Positions 53,661 to 64,000 of a stretch of DNA of 64,000 bases are shown here, piece after piece. Position 1 is the first letter of the stretch; each line of letters begins with the position of its first letter. The stretch lies in contig CM019691.1 of NCBI GenBank assembly GCA_009760885.1, positions 26,969,314 through 27,033,313 of the forward strand. The letters are read 5' to 3'. The notes under the pieces were generated by a model. That model had not been told where the DNA came from, did no database searches, and saw only the letters and a program-made list of their open reading frames with translations. This stretch comes from Achatina immaculata. Lineage: Eukaryota > Mollusca > Gastropoda > Stylommatophora > Achatinidae. Both the position numbers and the translations under genes were made by a program.

Positions 53661-54296
53661 ATACAGTAAAGTGTATACAGATTCAGCTATTTTTGAACAA
53701 CATTAAGATAAAACGGTATGCAGTTGTCCCTGTATTAGAAGAGATTCGTGTTGTGTGTGTTCAACATACTGTAGCTGTGACAGCCTGCAGGTCACCTGCA
53801 CTTTGAGTGAGTTAGTGAGTGAATGAGATTTAGAGGCCTGCTAATATGACTCTGCCTTCACTATCGGGACACTCTGCAGCTGATGGTTTTCTCTATCAAA
53901 CTCAAAGCTCTATGTTGACATGTACTGTTTTTTTTAAAACTTCAGGCATCATCTGAAATAGCATGCCATCTTGTCATGCAGCAGTTTTTTGCCAGGTTGT
54001 CAGCATCATCATCATGAAGGGCTGTTGAATTAATTTAATTTTCTTTTCTGTGGTCTTTGAGTTGAAGAGTCAGCTACTTTTGGGTGGAGGTTAAAAAAAA
54101 AAAAAACTGGATTGGAAATATTTTTCGGATACCAAAGCAAACCCCTACCTCAAGTGTTGCTACATGTAGAGAGATAATGTTGTGGAATAGTCTGGAAACA
54201 TTGTTATCTTTGATGTTGTAAAAAATTTAAACAAGGAAATTTCACTCATTTCTTTCAGTATTTTAGAAGTAATTAACAAAACCGTGTGTTATAAAA
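53661..54296. other. Unannotated intronic sequence
   Basis: No recognised element. Confidence 0.5.
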
Positions 54297-54543
54297 TTTT
54301 CACTAGCTTCCCAAGACTGTAGTATATAGAGTTACAGATTTTTCACCAGTTTTCCAAGACTATAGTATATAGAGTTACACATTTTTCACCAACTTTCTAA
54401 GACTGTGGTATATAGAGTTACACATTTTTCACCAACTCTCTAAGACTGTAGTATATAGAGTTACATGTTTTTCACCAACTCTCAAACACTGTAGTATATA
54501 GAGTTACACATTTTTCACCAGCTCTCAAAGACTGTAGTATATA
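54297..54543. repeat. 42-bp tandem repeat, about 6 units
   Basis: Unit TTTTCACCAACTCTCTAAGA, CTGTAGTATATAGAGTTACA, CA with a few substitutions. Confidence 0.94.
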
Positions 54544-55089
54544 CTGCTTTCCTTGCTTAATGTATTGTTTTTTTAGAACACAGCATAACTAAATACTTTA
54601 TCAGTGACCATCATCTCATCTTTATTTGGGCATTGATCCCAAATAAATTGATTTATTATTGTAAAATAATTGGAAAGGTTTTTTTTTTTCCTTGTGATAG
54701 TTAGACTGAAGTTTGTTAAGATGTTTTGTTCTTAAGTCGACACACGTGTCTTTTTTCCTTCTTGTTTTTCAAGATTATAGAGTTATTACGTGTCAATTTA
54801 TGCATTTAAATCAGATAGTACCATCGTGGGCAGACATGGTGGGATGTGGGGGTGTTTGGGATTGGGGGAGGGGGGAATAGCAGAGGGGGAGATCATTTTC
54901 AATGAAATTGAAGAATTGTTGTCCGTGCAGTGAGAACACTTCCAACTGACGTAAATAAGACAACCCGCAAGGAAATATTTTTATGTTTTTTTAAAATTTT
55001 TTTAAAAGGGGTGGGGTGGGGTGGGGAAAATGAAACGAGCATCCAGCCATGTATTACATAAACTACATTTAATAAATAAAAGAGAACTT
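54544..55089. other. Intronic sequence with G-rich tracts
   Basis: No gene. G-rich block at 54839-54892, and a four-tract motif at 55008-55026 listed separately. Confidence 0.5.
55008..55026 (+). other. Perfect G-quadruplex motif
   Basis: GGGGTGGGGTGGGGTGGGG: four runs of four G with single-T loops, on the sense strand of the convertase intron. A looser G-rich block precedes it at 54839-54892. Confidence 0.9.
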
Positions 55090-55094
55090 TTGAA

Positions 55095-56335
55095 CAACAG
55101 AAACACTTATTTATATTCATCATTGACCATACCAGAGCATTTGATAGAGTGAAACATGGCGAAACCATGAAAATGCCTTTTGGCTAAGATCGAAGTGTAG
55201 TTCTGAGCTCTGTAGAATGTACACTTTGTTATTTTTGGAACAAACGAGATGGTTGAGGCCTACCCTGCACATTGAATGCCGAGGGTAAGGTCCACATCTC
55301 GTTACGGGTGGACCCGGTTTGCAGTACCACCGGGTCACGGCTTGTTGTTTTCGTCGTCTTTAAAAAAAAAGAGGATATAAATAATGGCGGCAAAGATATG
55401 AGAATAAAGAAAAATAACAGCAACCCAACATGTATTGAAATCAAGAAGCAGCTACCAGGACAGAAAAATATGAAAAGTAAATATCAGCGAGTAAACCAAG
55501 ATGTTGGGCAAAGCTGTGTCACCTCGTCAGGTTTGTTATCACTGCACAGCGCAACTGGAAAGGAAGCTACGACAGGAATATTCCACGATATGCCATTGAT
55601 ACAGTTAATGGTAGCCTAAAGAGTACAGTAATTATTAGATAAAGCAGTAAAAGAAAGTGAGAAGAAAGGACTCGCCCTAAGTAGCAAGAAAACATTTAAA
55701 AAAAATGGTTATATCACGATAGAAGACCCCACCTAAATGGGGTATTGAAGTACAACGAACAACCTTGAGACGAGTATATATACATATATCGGGTACGCAG
55801 GTAACTTCAGATGGGAAATGCACTTCTGAAATCAAGAATAGAATACGCCAAGCCAGAACAGCTTTCAAATGAGAAACATTTTGTTCAGTACATCTCAGTC
55901 ACTGAACACAAGATAGTTGTAAACGCTCCATTGAGCCCATCCTACCACGCGGAAGTGAATCATGAACAGTGAACAGATCGATGCAAAGATCACTTGAGGT
56001 AGTAGAGGTGTGGTTTCTTAGACGTTGTCTTAGGACAACTAAGATGACAAATAGGGAATGTCCTACAACGGCAGGTATAGATAGGAACCAAATTAAACCT
56101 ATAAGAAAACGACAGTCATCATTCATTGGACATAATGAGAAGAGAAGGGCTTGAAAACATCATAACAAGAAGAAATATAAACGGGAAAGACCCAAAAAAA
56201 AGGGGGGGGGGTGGGCTAACGCGATGACACAATAAAAAGCCAATATCTGAGCTGATGAAGAAGTATCAAGGATCGGGATCAGTGGAGAAAGATGACCGCC
56301 AACGCACACCGGCACGGCACATGGTGATGATTGCT
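55095..56335 (+). mobile_element. E-like LINE, degraded RT
   Basis: Starts with IFIIDHTRAFDRVKHGET (RT motif A with Asp) at about 55115. An unrelated segment (about 55205-55420, with a short A run) interrupts it. Then QRVNQDVGQSCVTSSGLLSL (motif B remnant), SRKTFKKNG in decayed frames, VTSDGKCTSEIKNRIRQART, a thumb with NRSMQRSLEVVEVWFLRRCL and RKRQSSFIGHNEKR, and an end reading WRKMTANAHRHGTW. Motif C is not preserved. It is more diverged than LINE-E copies 1 and 2 and is probably a related family. Confidence 0.78.
56205..56215. repeat. Poly-G run within the LINE remnant
   Basis: AAAAAAAAGGGGGGGGGG junction. Another G run of 13 lies at 56582-56594. Confidence 0.9.
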
Positions 56336-56907
56336 GTTTAATATATAGCTACAAAGACAGGGGCACTGACTTTCATGTCTCCACCATGAAAACCCACCCT
56401 ATCGCCGCTGCTCAGTAAACATTTTATTTGATGCAGCCAGAAGCACTTGCTAGCTCTCTGGCACGGCCAGATGGCCGCTGTTAGCCATGTTAAGGTTTCA
56501 TCATTTAATATTAATGGTAATAGCAAGATGAGAATGTCGGGCTGTTCATTAACCAGGCGGTGTAAATGTACTCGTATATTTCGGGGGGGGGGGGGCGGAA
56601 AGAAAAGTACAGTTATTACCTGATCTTTTATTCTGGGGAGCACGCACTACCGGTGGTAAGCGGAGAGCTTTTCATTCAGCCTAGTTGTATGGAGAGTAAT
56701 ATTCCTTTTGACAGCCAGAAGGTGTACACAAAAAAGGTATTATGTCGATATAGAAGCGATACTCTGGCGATACCAGGAGATATTCTAATGATACACAGAG
56801 GGTTGGTTTGATGATATACGGAGAATTTTGTGAGGGGAAAAAAATCAGTTGTGTATTTGTTATTTAGCACATCTTGCATACATTTAAAGTTATTTGTTCC
56901 TTTAAGG
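56336..56907. other. Unannotated intronic sequence
   Basis: No recognised element apart from the G run at 56582. Confidence 0.5.
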
Positions 56908-56915
56908 GCCTAAAG

Positions 56916-57345
56916 CAGCGTTTCCTAGGCTTGTTCGGACTGCCGTCCCCTGTTCTCCCAGGCACCCCCTCTCCCCGTTATGTACTGTTCGTACAATGAC
57001 TTGTCCATGAAATGCATTACACAACTAAAAACTTCAGTCTAACAATATGAAAGCGTACATTTATAACTAACCTACCGCATTGTTTTCTCAGCCTTTAATA
57101 CGATGGATGAGCTTCGTGTAGGGATACGTTTCTCAATATGAGCTTGAAAAGTGTTGAGAACAAAGGTATTACTGTGCCCCCCCCCTTCCTCATATCTGCT
57201 GCCTCGTTTCCATCAACGCCCCCCCCCACTGCCCCTTTTATTCCACTACCCCCATATTGACCCTTTTTTCCTTAACGCCTCCCTCCAGCCCTCGGTCCTT
57301 TCCAGCGCCCACAGGGGGCGTTAATGCCCACTTTGGGAAACACTG
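56916..57345. mobile_element. hAT-type MITE with 8-bp target duplication
   Basis: Left end CAGCGTTTCCTAGGC and right end (complement) CAGTGTTTCCCAAAG are inverted. Flanking 8-mers GCCTAAAG (56908-56915) and GCCTAAAC (57346-57353) match at 7 of 8 bases, the hAT hallmark. 430 bp, C-rich centre, no coding capacity. Confidence 0.87.
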
Positions 57346-57353
57346 GCCTAAAC

Positions 57354-57954
57354 TGTACTGATTTTGAGTATATTTTATGGTGTTTGTGTAATGTAGGGAT
57401 CGCTCAGTTATAAGGATTATAGCAGGAAGGAAATTTTGAGCATCCGTATGAGATCTGTGAATAGAGCGCTGTCGAGAAATCTTGACAAAATGAATTTATG
57501 AAAAATCTGGATGAATATTTAACGAAACAACCATATAATACCCATATTAAACTGAACTGATATATCAGATAGCCAAAACGCTGCCACTGAGTGTTGGCTG
57601 ACTATTCTGTTAATTTTGTTTACCGGGAGTACTATATGGCTGTTTCTTTAAATATTCAAGCATTGTCAGCGCATATATAAGCAATGTAAGACACACAGTA
57701 GTTAAATATAAATGCATGTATACAAACCGACAGAGGTCTTCTTGCACCGAAAGTGGCGGTGTAGTGCATTTCCGGTGTCCGCAGTTTTGTCTGGAAAATT
57801 CGAAATCCTGAAAATTGATCTCTGCCAAATCGAAGATAATATGAATATAGCGCGAAAGAGACAAACAGTTCAGAGGCATTGAGTTCTAACATTCGTATCG
57901 AAAGCATAATACTTTAGTGGGTTTGGGGCGGGGGGGACGCTGTCTGACTTAACA
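57354..57954. other. Unannotated intronic sequence
   Basis: No recognised element; G run at 57926-57936. Confidence 0.5.
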
Positions 57955-58512
57955 GTCAGCTACCCATAGCTGACATGCTGGCGTCAGGATAGGCGAGTCA
58001 TAGCTGTCATGCAGGCGTCAGGATAGGCGAGTCATAGCTGTCATGCTGGCGTCAGGATAGGCGAGTCATAGCTGACATGCTGGCGTCAGGATAGGCGAGT
58101 CATAGCTGTCATGCTGGCGTCAGGTTAGGCGAATCATAGCTGACATGCTGGCGTCAGGATAGGCGAATCATAGCTGACGTGCTGGCGTTAGGATAGGCGA
58201 ATCATAGCTGACATGCTAGCGTCCAAGTGACCAAGATACTGTCCCCACCCCTTCTTTGGTACCTCCATAACAGGCCCAACATAACTAACGGGGTCAGGGA
58301 TTGCCGTAGTCCCCACTGTGATGGAAGTATTTCGCACTGAAGAAGCATTACACACTCCCTGCTTTTTAGCTGCATTTAGGGACTGAACAAAAAAAAATGC
58401 TGCCATGATCATCTTCCAAGCCGAACTGATGCTCTGCCACAGCACTTCCAGCGTATCAGCTGCCACTATCACCAGCTCGTAGTTCCAGGGAGATTGAAGA
58501 AGAAGGAGAAGA
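57955..58512 (+). repeat. Repeat R1, copy 3, with internal tandem expansion
   Basis: Matches 21640-21965 in order: GTCAGCTACCCATAGCTGAC, CCCACCCCTTCTTTGG, GTCCCCACTGTGATGG, TTTTTAGCTGCATTTAGGGA, ACTGATGCTCTGCC, GCTCGTAGTTCCAGGGAGAT, then a GAAGAAGAAGG tail. The 5' portion is expanded in tandem. Minus-strand frame 58188-58472 is not conserved as protein in the other copy. Confidence 0.75.
57962..58221. repeat. 34-bp tandem repeat inside R1, about 7.6 units
   Basis: Unit TCATAGCTGACATGCTGGCG, TCAGGATAGGCGAG. The other R1 copy (21655-21700) has essentially one unit, so the expansion happened after insertion. Confidence 0.93.
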
Positions 58513-59015
58513 AAACTGAAGAAAAGCGCGGCAGATGTCCATGTTTGTAAGTTTTACAGGGGGGAAAATAATGTTATAGGGCAAGGAGAAATATTTTGTG
58601 GACGGGAAAATATGAGTGACATTTATGTGCTGTGTATTAACGACAGACAAAAGATCCGAACTGTCGTCTCGTACTGGAAACTGGAAGGTAATTACAGAGA
58701 TTTTTGCCGTTAAAGAAGCAGTAAGATATAACAGTGACAGTAATTACATGTCGGGCTTACGTAAACGGCAAGGGCACACATTTCAGCGTATCCACGCAAT
58801 GATGAGATAGGATTCCTGAAAGAAAGGATTACAACAGAATGCCAGTAAACTGGGAGCAGCAGCGTGAAAATAGAATAAAGCGCCATTATAAGCATAATAG
58901 AAAAAAAAACCCCCAAAAAATTCTACATATTGTGCAGCGTTTGATGTTGGACGCACCGCTCAGGCCTTGACAAGTCCTGGCAAACGTGGCTTTGGCGAGG
59001 CTGCGACAGGACCCA
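58513..59015. other. Unannotated intronic sequence
   Basis: No recognised element. Confidence 0.5.
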
Positions 59016-59019
59016 GCAA

Positions 59020-59378
59020 ACCAGTAGTTGATTATTGAATGCTCAAGAGAAATGTGAGAGAAATAATTGGACAGATCTAAGGGATAAATTACCAGAATAT
59101 AAACAAGAACGACGAGCTTAGAGAGGTGGTTCGGGCATTTGATGCGCGTGAATCCAGAACAAGCAGCTTCACGTGCATACAGCTCGAAAACATTTAGATA
59201 TAGGGAGCGAGAACCACCAAAGAAAAAAAAATAATGGATAGATTGGCTGAAAGACACGCTGAGGAAAATAACGTGACAGCTACTCAGGCCTCTCACCTTG
59301 CTATGAATCGATTCAGAAACTCCCTGCGAGCTAATGGCATAAGCAGACAGATGATGATAATGATGATGATGATGATGA
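59020..59378 (+). mobile_element. LINE-L 3' end with GAT-type tail
   Basis: Pieces RWFGHLMRVNPEQAASRAYS and FRYRERE, then WIDWLKDTLRK and NNVTATQASHLAMNRFRNSL, RANGISRQ are the C terminus of a LINE ORF2 in shifted frames. The frame enters a TGATGATGA tail at 59351-59377. Single copy here. Confidence 0.75.
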
Positions 59379-59424
59379 ATCGCCCACGGAAACTGGGCGC
59401 ACGTTGCTTGTGTCTTGTAAAACT

Positions 59425-59692
59425 TTCGATGGTCATCGGGGCAGTGGTTATAGAGAATAAGTTGGAGTAATTAGCACTTGTCTGTCATGGCGAAGATTGG
59501 TGGTTGGAATCCAGCGGGAGACGCACCAAACATTCCGCTTAGAAATTGGTGCCTGACTCCTTCTGGAACTGGGGAAGGGAAAGCAGCCAGGCCAGATGCT
59601 GAGCACATCGCCTTCTATGGGTTTCTGTAGGTGAAGCAAAGTATGGGCACTAGCTCGCATCACACACGTTTCTCTGTGACGTGATAGGCGTA
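59425..59692 (+). mobile_element. SINE S1 copy 5
   Basis: Head with GGTTGGAATCCAGCGGGAG (B-box-like), then CTGACTCCTTCTGGAACTGG, GGAAGGGAAAGCAGCCAGGC, GCTGAGCACATCGCCTTCTA and AAAGTATGGGCACTAG. Same block order as the other S1 copies. Confidence 0.8.
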
Positions 59693-60405
59693 CTGTTACT
59701 AAGCTGGAGTGAATGAAATTTTGACATAACTTGTTTCACATCATTCCAGTGCTGCCTAATCATTTCTCCTGTAATTCAGATGCGGAACTAATTACAGAGT
59801 GGTCGTGGTCGAACCCTTTAGGACCAAAGATGGTATCTTTATATTTCTATCTTTGGACTGGAAATAGGAGGGGACCTATAAAAATATCCTCATACGTGAC
59901 TTACTAAAGGAATATCGACTCTGTTGTCCAGGAAGTCTGAACCAGTCCACACCTTCCGTCCAACCCAGCCTAGGTTTAGCACTCTGGTAGACGATTACAT
60001 CAGAGCTTAGAGTATGAATGTAACCAGCCACTGGGTCTTTACCTGTAAAAGCAGTTTAATACAAGGCTTGTCAGATTTTATCCCGAGTTGTATCCAAGAT
60101 ACAAGACTCATTGCCGTGTTCTGGCCGTAGGTTGTGGAGTGTTTACTGCATTGACTTAAAAAAAAAAATCCAGGAACTGCTTACGGCAAAGTAGCCATTA
60201 GTGTTAGGGTCATAACCAAGTAAAGTGCGAATACCTGCATTACTCTTCCCCCCCCCCCCCCCCCCCAGTGTCTGTTGATAGCTCCCGTGAATTTAGAAAA
60301 AAAAAATCTCGTGATAAATGATTTAGAAGTTTCCAGTTTTCAGTAATTTAGTTTACGAGAGAAACTTAATGCTCCTCGAGATTCTGTACTGAAAATTTCA
60401 TTTCA
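59693..60405. other. Unannotated intronic sequence
   Basis: A C run of about 20 lies at 60248-60267. Nothing else recognised. Confidence 0.5.
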
Positions 60406-60407
60406 TC

Positions 60408-61985
60408 CTTCCCGTGCCGTTAAACGTCACATAGGGTCGGCATGGTAGTTCGCCAAGATGTCCTGTCTTCGGCGAGTTTTTCAATCTCATCAAGGGATGT
60501 TATGCCCACTGAGTTGGCTTCTCTTAACAGTGTCCTCTTTAGATTTTCACGTGGTCGACCTCTTTTTCTTCGGCCTGTTGTGTCCCACTTAATAGCTTGT
60601 TTGAGGATTCTCTAATTGTTTCTTCTCATCACGTGAGCGATATATGTCCACTTTCTTTTTCTGATCACCCATGAGACAGGTTGTTGTTTGCTCATCTGTC
60701 TGATCTCTGCGTTGTTCTTGAATTCATTCTACTTTATACCGAGTATTTTCCTTAGGCATTTGTTTTCGAAAGAGTCTAATTTCTTGTCTATTTCTGTAGT
60801 TGTTTTCCAGCTTTCACATGCATAAACGAGGGTGGATATTACTTTTGAATTGAATAATCTTAACTTGGTTTTTGTGCTTATAACTTTTGAATGCCATATG
60901 TTCTCAAGATTCTTGAAGGCCATTGCTGCTTTGGCAATTCATATTTTATCTTCTTTTCTGGTATCACCATTGTGGTCTATATAGCTGCCGAGATATGAAA
61001 AAAAAGCTGTTCCTTCTACGTATATTTGTCCTTCATTGTTAATGAGAGCTTCTGTTATTTTTGTTTTATCCTTGTTAATTTCAAGTCTTATTTTACTAGC
61101 CATTGAAGACAGGGTATCTGTTTTTACGTGCATTGATTTCATATTGTCGCTGATAAGTTATGTCATCTGCAAAATCAAGATCTTCCAGTTGGGTCTCAAC
61201 GTACCCAATTAATGACCGTTTTTTTCATTATGAAGTCTTTGGCAATTCTAAAAAGCAAGGGAGATAATATACATCCTTGTTTCACGCCTGTTTCAATCTG
61301 GAACCATTCACTCATTCCTTCGTCTGTATTGACTGCACAAACGTATCCATTGCAGAGGTCATTAGTGATGTTGACAATCTTAGATGGTATTCCATATATT
61401 CTTAAAATCCTCCATAATGATTCTCTGTGTATGCTGTCAAATTCCTTTTTAAAGTCTATGGAGTTCAGGATTAACGGTCTTTGCTTTTCAATATGTTCTT
61501 CAAGTATTATTCTTAGAGTAAAAGATCTGGCCGAGATATCTTCTCCCTTTTCGAAGTCCTGCCTGTTCTTCTTTCATTGCAGCATCCACTATATCTTGAA
61601 TTCTATTCAGAATAACTTTGCAAAATACTTTTGACACAACTGATAGTAAGGTAACTCTTCTCCAGTTGTTGCAATCGCTAAGTTTGCTTTTTTTCGGTAT
61701 TTTAACAATGATTCCTTTTTTCCATTAGAAGGGACTTTTTTTTAATTGCAAACTTTACTGAATATTCTCTGTAGTTGTTTCATGTTGTCTATATTAATAG
61801 CTTTTAACATTTCAGCTGTTATTTCATCTTCACCTGCAGCTTTGTTGTTAGCCATTAGATTCACTGCTGTTTCAATTTCATGCAATGTAACTTCATCTGG
61901 GTTTACATTTAGTTGTGGGAATGGTAAATCAGTTCCAAGGTCTATCAGTTCTTTTGGGTGTGGTAAGTAATTCTTGAGAATAGAA
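60408..61985 (-). mobile_element. LINE-C copy 3, 5'-truncated
   Basis: Minus strand from about 61985: LIDLGTDLPFPQLNVNPDEV, NNKAAGEDEITAEMLKAINI (61860-61800), a decayed stretch, ILEEHIEKQRPLILN, SIDFKKEFDSIHRESLWRIL (motif A with Asp but FD preceded by E), GVKQGCILSPLLF (motif B), a broken motif C region near 61170, then MKSMHVKTDTLSSMASKIRL, EINKDKTKITEA, YLGSYIDHNGDTRKED, a stop, FKNLENIWHSKVISTKTKLR, LVYACESWKTT and the ALCDV end with the GGCACGGGAAGGATG 3' end. Several frameshifts. Confidence 0.92.
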
Positions 61986-62865
61986 TTCTATTCTGAAAAT
62001 AGAGCAAGGTTAAAAATGAGTAGTGGAATTCATGCGATTGTTTATAGCGTGGAAGAAAGTGAGAAACAGGGGATAGTGGTGGCTGTAGCAGAGATTATAT
62101 AAAAAAAAAACTGATTTTTGAGAGCATGAGATATAGCCAGAGCATGAGTTAGAGCAGAGTCAAATTAGTAGTCATGTGATAGTCATTGTTTTGAGTTACT
62201 CCAGTTTTTTTTGGGAGTTGCTTTGAGATGTAGTCAGGTCAAGGAAATAGTTGGAGTTATTAATTTTTAATTTTGTTATTATGTAGTTTTGGAATTTTGT
62301 CGTTTTTTTAGAACAGACTTGCAAGTTTGTTAGAATTTCAGTTAGAATGATGATGTACAAGAGTGATGTTCACCATTGAAGGAATAGTGATGTAGTAATT
62401 TTGGAAGTGATGTTGTACTCATTGTGAATTGAATTGTAAGTATGTGAGTTGGTATTTTTCCTTTTTGTTATACATGGCTCTTCTTCCACATGGTGAACTA
62501 GTTCTCGCCGAGAAGTTTTTCTTATCATTGTATTCTATATTTCCTGCCTTGTGGCAGTGATATTTATTCATCCTCACAAATTCACCCTTCATTCTATCCA
62601 TTAATACAATTTTGTGTTGTCTGATGTAAAACTACACTACTGGGTTTGTGGAACCCTCCCTCATTGTTGACAAGTTTGTTTATGTCAGAAGATTGCCAAG
62701 TTTAGTTAAGTTGTTTTATCTCAATATTCTTCTTTGGAGTGGTGTGCCAGGGAGTTCTTGTTGAATTTTCTTAGTGTTTAGCAGGGGAAATTAAATTGTC
62801 CGTTGGATCATACACTCTGATCTATTAGAGCCAATAACAAGAAGAAATTTCTGTAATGAAAATTG
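61986..62865. other. Unannotated intronic sequence
   Basis: AT-rich, no recognised element. Confidence 0.5.
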
Positions 62866-63801
62866 TATTCCACGAGATGACTAATCAACAGTATCAGTAG
62901 TGATGTACGCTAGTTCATACTCCACAAGAAGACTAATCAACAGTATCAGTAGTAATGTACGCTAGTTCATACACCACAAGAAGACTAATCAACAGTATCA
63001 GCAGTAATGTACTCTAGTTCATACTCCACAAGAAGACTAATCAACAGTATCAGTAGTAATGTATGCTAGTTCATACTCCACAAGAAGACTAATCAACAGT
63101 ATCAGCAGTAGTGTACGCTGGTTCATACTCCACAAGAAGACTAATCAACAGTATCAGTAGTAGTGTATGCTAGTTCATACTCAACAAGAGGACTAATCAA
63201 CAGTATCAGTAGTAATGTACGCTAGTTCATACTCAACAAGAAGACTAATCAACAGTATCAGCAGTAGTGTACGCTAGTTCATATTCTACAAGAAGACTAA
63301 TAAACAGTATCAGTAGTAGTGTACGCTAGTTCATACTCTACAAGAAGATTAATAAACAGTATCAGCAGTAATGTACGCTAGTTCATATTCTACAAGAAGA
63401 CTAATAAACAGTATCAGCAGTAGTGTACGCTAGTTCATATTCTACAAGAAGACTAATAAACAGTATCAGCAGTAGTGTACGCTAGTTCATATTCTACAAG
63501 AAGACTAATAAACAGTATCAGCAGTAGTGTACGCTAGTTCATATTCTACAAGAAGACTAATAAACAGTATCAGCAGTAGTGTACGCTAGTTCATATTCTA
63601 CAAGAAGACTAATAAACAGTATCAGCAGTAGTGTACGCTAGTTCATACTCTACAAGAAGACGAATCAACAGTATCAGCAGTAGTGTACGCTAATTCATGC
63701 TCCACAAGAAGACTAATCAACAGTATCAGCAGTAATGTACACTAGTTCATACTCTACAAGAAGACTAATCAACAGTATCAGTAGTAATGTACACTAGTTC
63801 A
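62866..63801. repeat. 52-bp minisatellite, 18 units, no indels
   Basis: Unit CTAATCAACAGTATCAGTAG, TAATGTACGCTAGTTCATAC, TCCACAAGAAGA (52 bp). From the CTAATC at 62881 to the last at 63765 is 884 bp, exactly 17 periods. Variant positions (TCA/TAA, CAGT/CAGC, AAT/AGT, CTCCAC/TTCTAC) are shared by runs of adjacent units; about 63280-63640 is nearly uniform. Confidence 0.96.
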
Positions 63802-64000
63802 CTGCCATTCAGGCATTGCAGCTGAATAATACTTTAGCTGGTGTCGTTGTTGGCACGTCGTTGCTGTCACAGGGTGAGTCAGGCATGCAGCCCTTTACGT
63901 CTTTATGCTTTCTTTTATTGGTCCATATCAGTCAGGCGGTGATCGTCATTGATTTCCACAGCCATCCGTCTTTTGTTCTTTCTATATGATTGTGTTGTAC
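63802..64000. other. Intronic sequence to the window end
   Basis: Nothing recognised. Confidence 0.5.

Larger units (their letters stand above)
51100..64000 (+). other. First intron of the convertase gene (runs past the window end)
   Basis: Starts with the donor at 51100. No frame downstream shows the next expected prodomain segment (GDYYHF and the basic cleavage site), so the intron exceeds 12.9 kb. It holds the repeats listed below. 51100-53380 itself shows no recognised element; the minus-strand frame 51930-52283 is Lys/Arg-rich but unidentified. Confidence 0.65.

Noticed and set aside
62866..63801. CRISPR-like or satellite-centromere array
   Set aside because: No spacers, and only 18 units of 52 bp inside an intron; too small for a centromeric satellite block.

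Overview
The window is AT-rich animal genomic DNA, about 64 kb, made almost entirely of transposable elements and tandem repeats. Only two pieces look like host protein-coding genes. One is a first coding exon on the minus strand (24286-24392, product not recognised). The other is the first coding exon of a furin-like proprotein convertase on the plus strand (50932-51099), whose large first intron runs to the end of the window. They point away from each other and start about 26.5 kb apart. The mix of many RTE-like LINE families with microsatellite tails, mariner relatives, tRNA-derived SINEs and hAT-type MITEs, together with the convertase exon, suggests an invertebrate with a large genome. 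A mollusc, possibly a cephalopod, is my best guess, and this is inference. There are no bacterial-style genes, operons, rRNA or CRISPR arrays.

Layout. 0.17-1.0 kb: a degraded LINE-A copy. 1.2-10.4 kb: a mariner split by LINE-A, which is split by LINE-B (endonuclease, RT, RNase H), which contains another LINE-A fragment; target duplications document the two main insertions. 11.5-13.7 kb: a repeat-R1 tail expanded into a 450-bp GTR triplet array, then tRNA-like SINEs (S1). 13.7-18.7 kb: LINE-C, a degenerate repeat, then LINE-D with LINE-A inserted in its GAT tail. 19-23.3 kb: two mariner remnants, S1, R1, a hAT-like MITE and a LINE-C end. 24.3-25.0 kb: the minus-strand exon, a short LINE-A copy and a G-rich tract. 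25.1-28.5 kb: LINE-E, LINE-A, a DUF4817-type mariner-like element with about 75-bp inverted repeats, and a 33-bp minisatellite. 29-34 kb: mostly unrecognised sequence with short palindromes, small tandem arrays and repeat K. 34-38.4 kb: a mosaic of LINE pieces in both orientations and two mariner remnants. 38.5-41.5 kb: several minisatellites. 43.6-43.9 kb: a TA-flanked element with 77-bp inverted repeats around a tRNA-like Pol III promoter. 44-48.5 kb: LINE-H, K, A and E copies. 50.9-64 kb: the convertase exon and its intron, holding LINE, SINE, R1 and hAT-MITE insertions, G-quadruplex motifs and an indel-free 52-bp minisatellite of 18 units.

No element looks intact: every reverse transcriptase or transposase here is truncated, frameshifted, internally deleted or has lost a catalytic residue. 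The most informative observations are the four-level nest, a TAATG stop/start overlap between the two LINE-B frames, the recurrent near-absence of a 3' UTR in different LINE families, the inverted-repeat element carrying a Pol III-like unit, and the unidentified minus-strand exon. LINE family letters are local names for this window; clade names are tentative.
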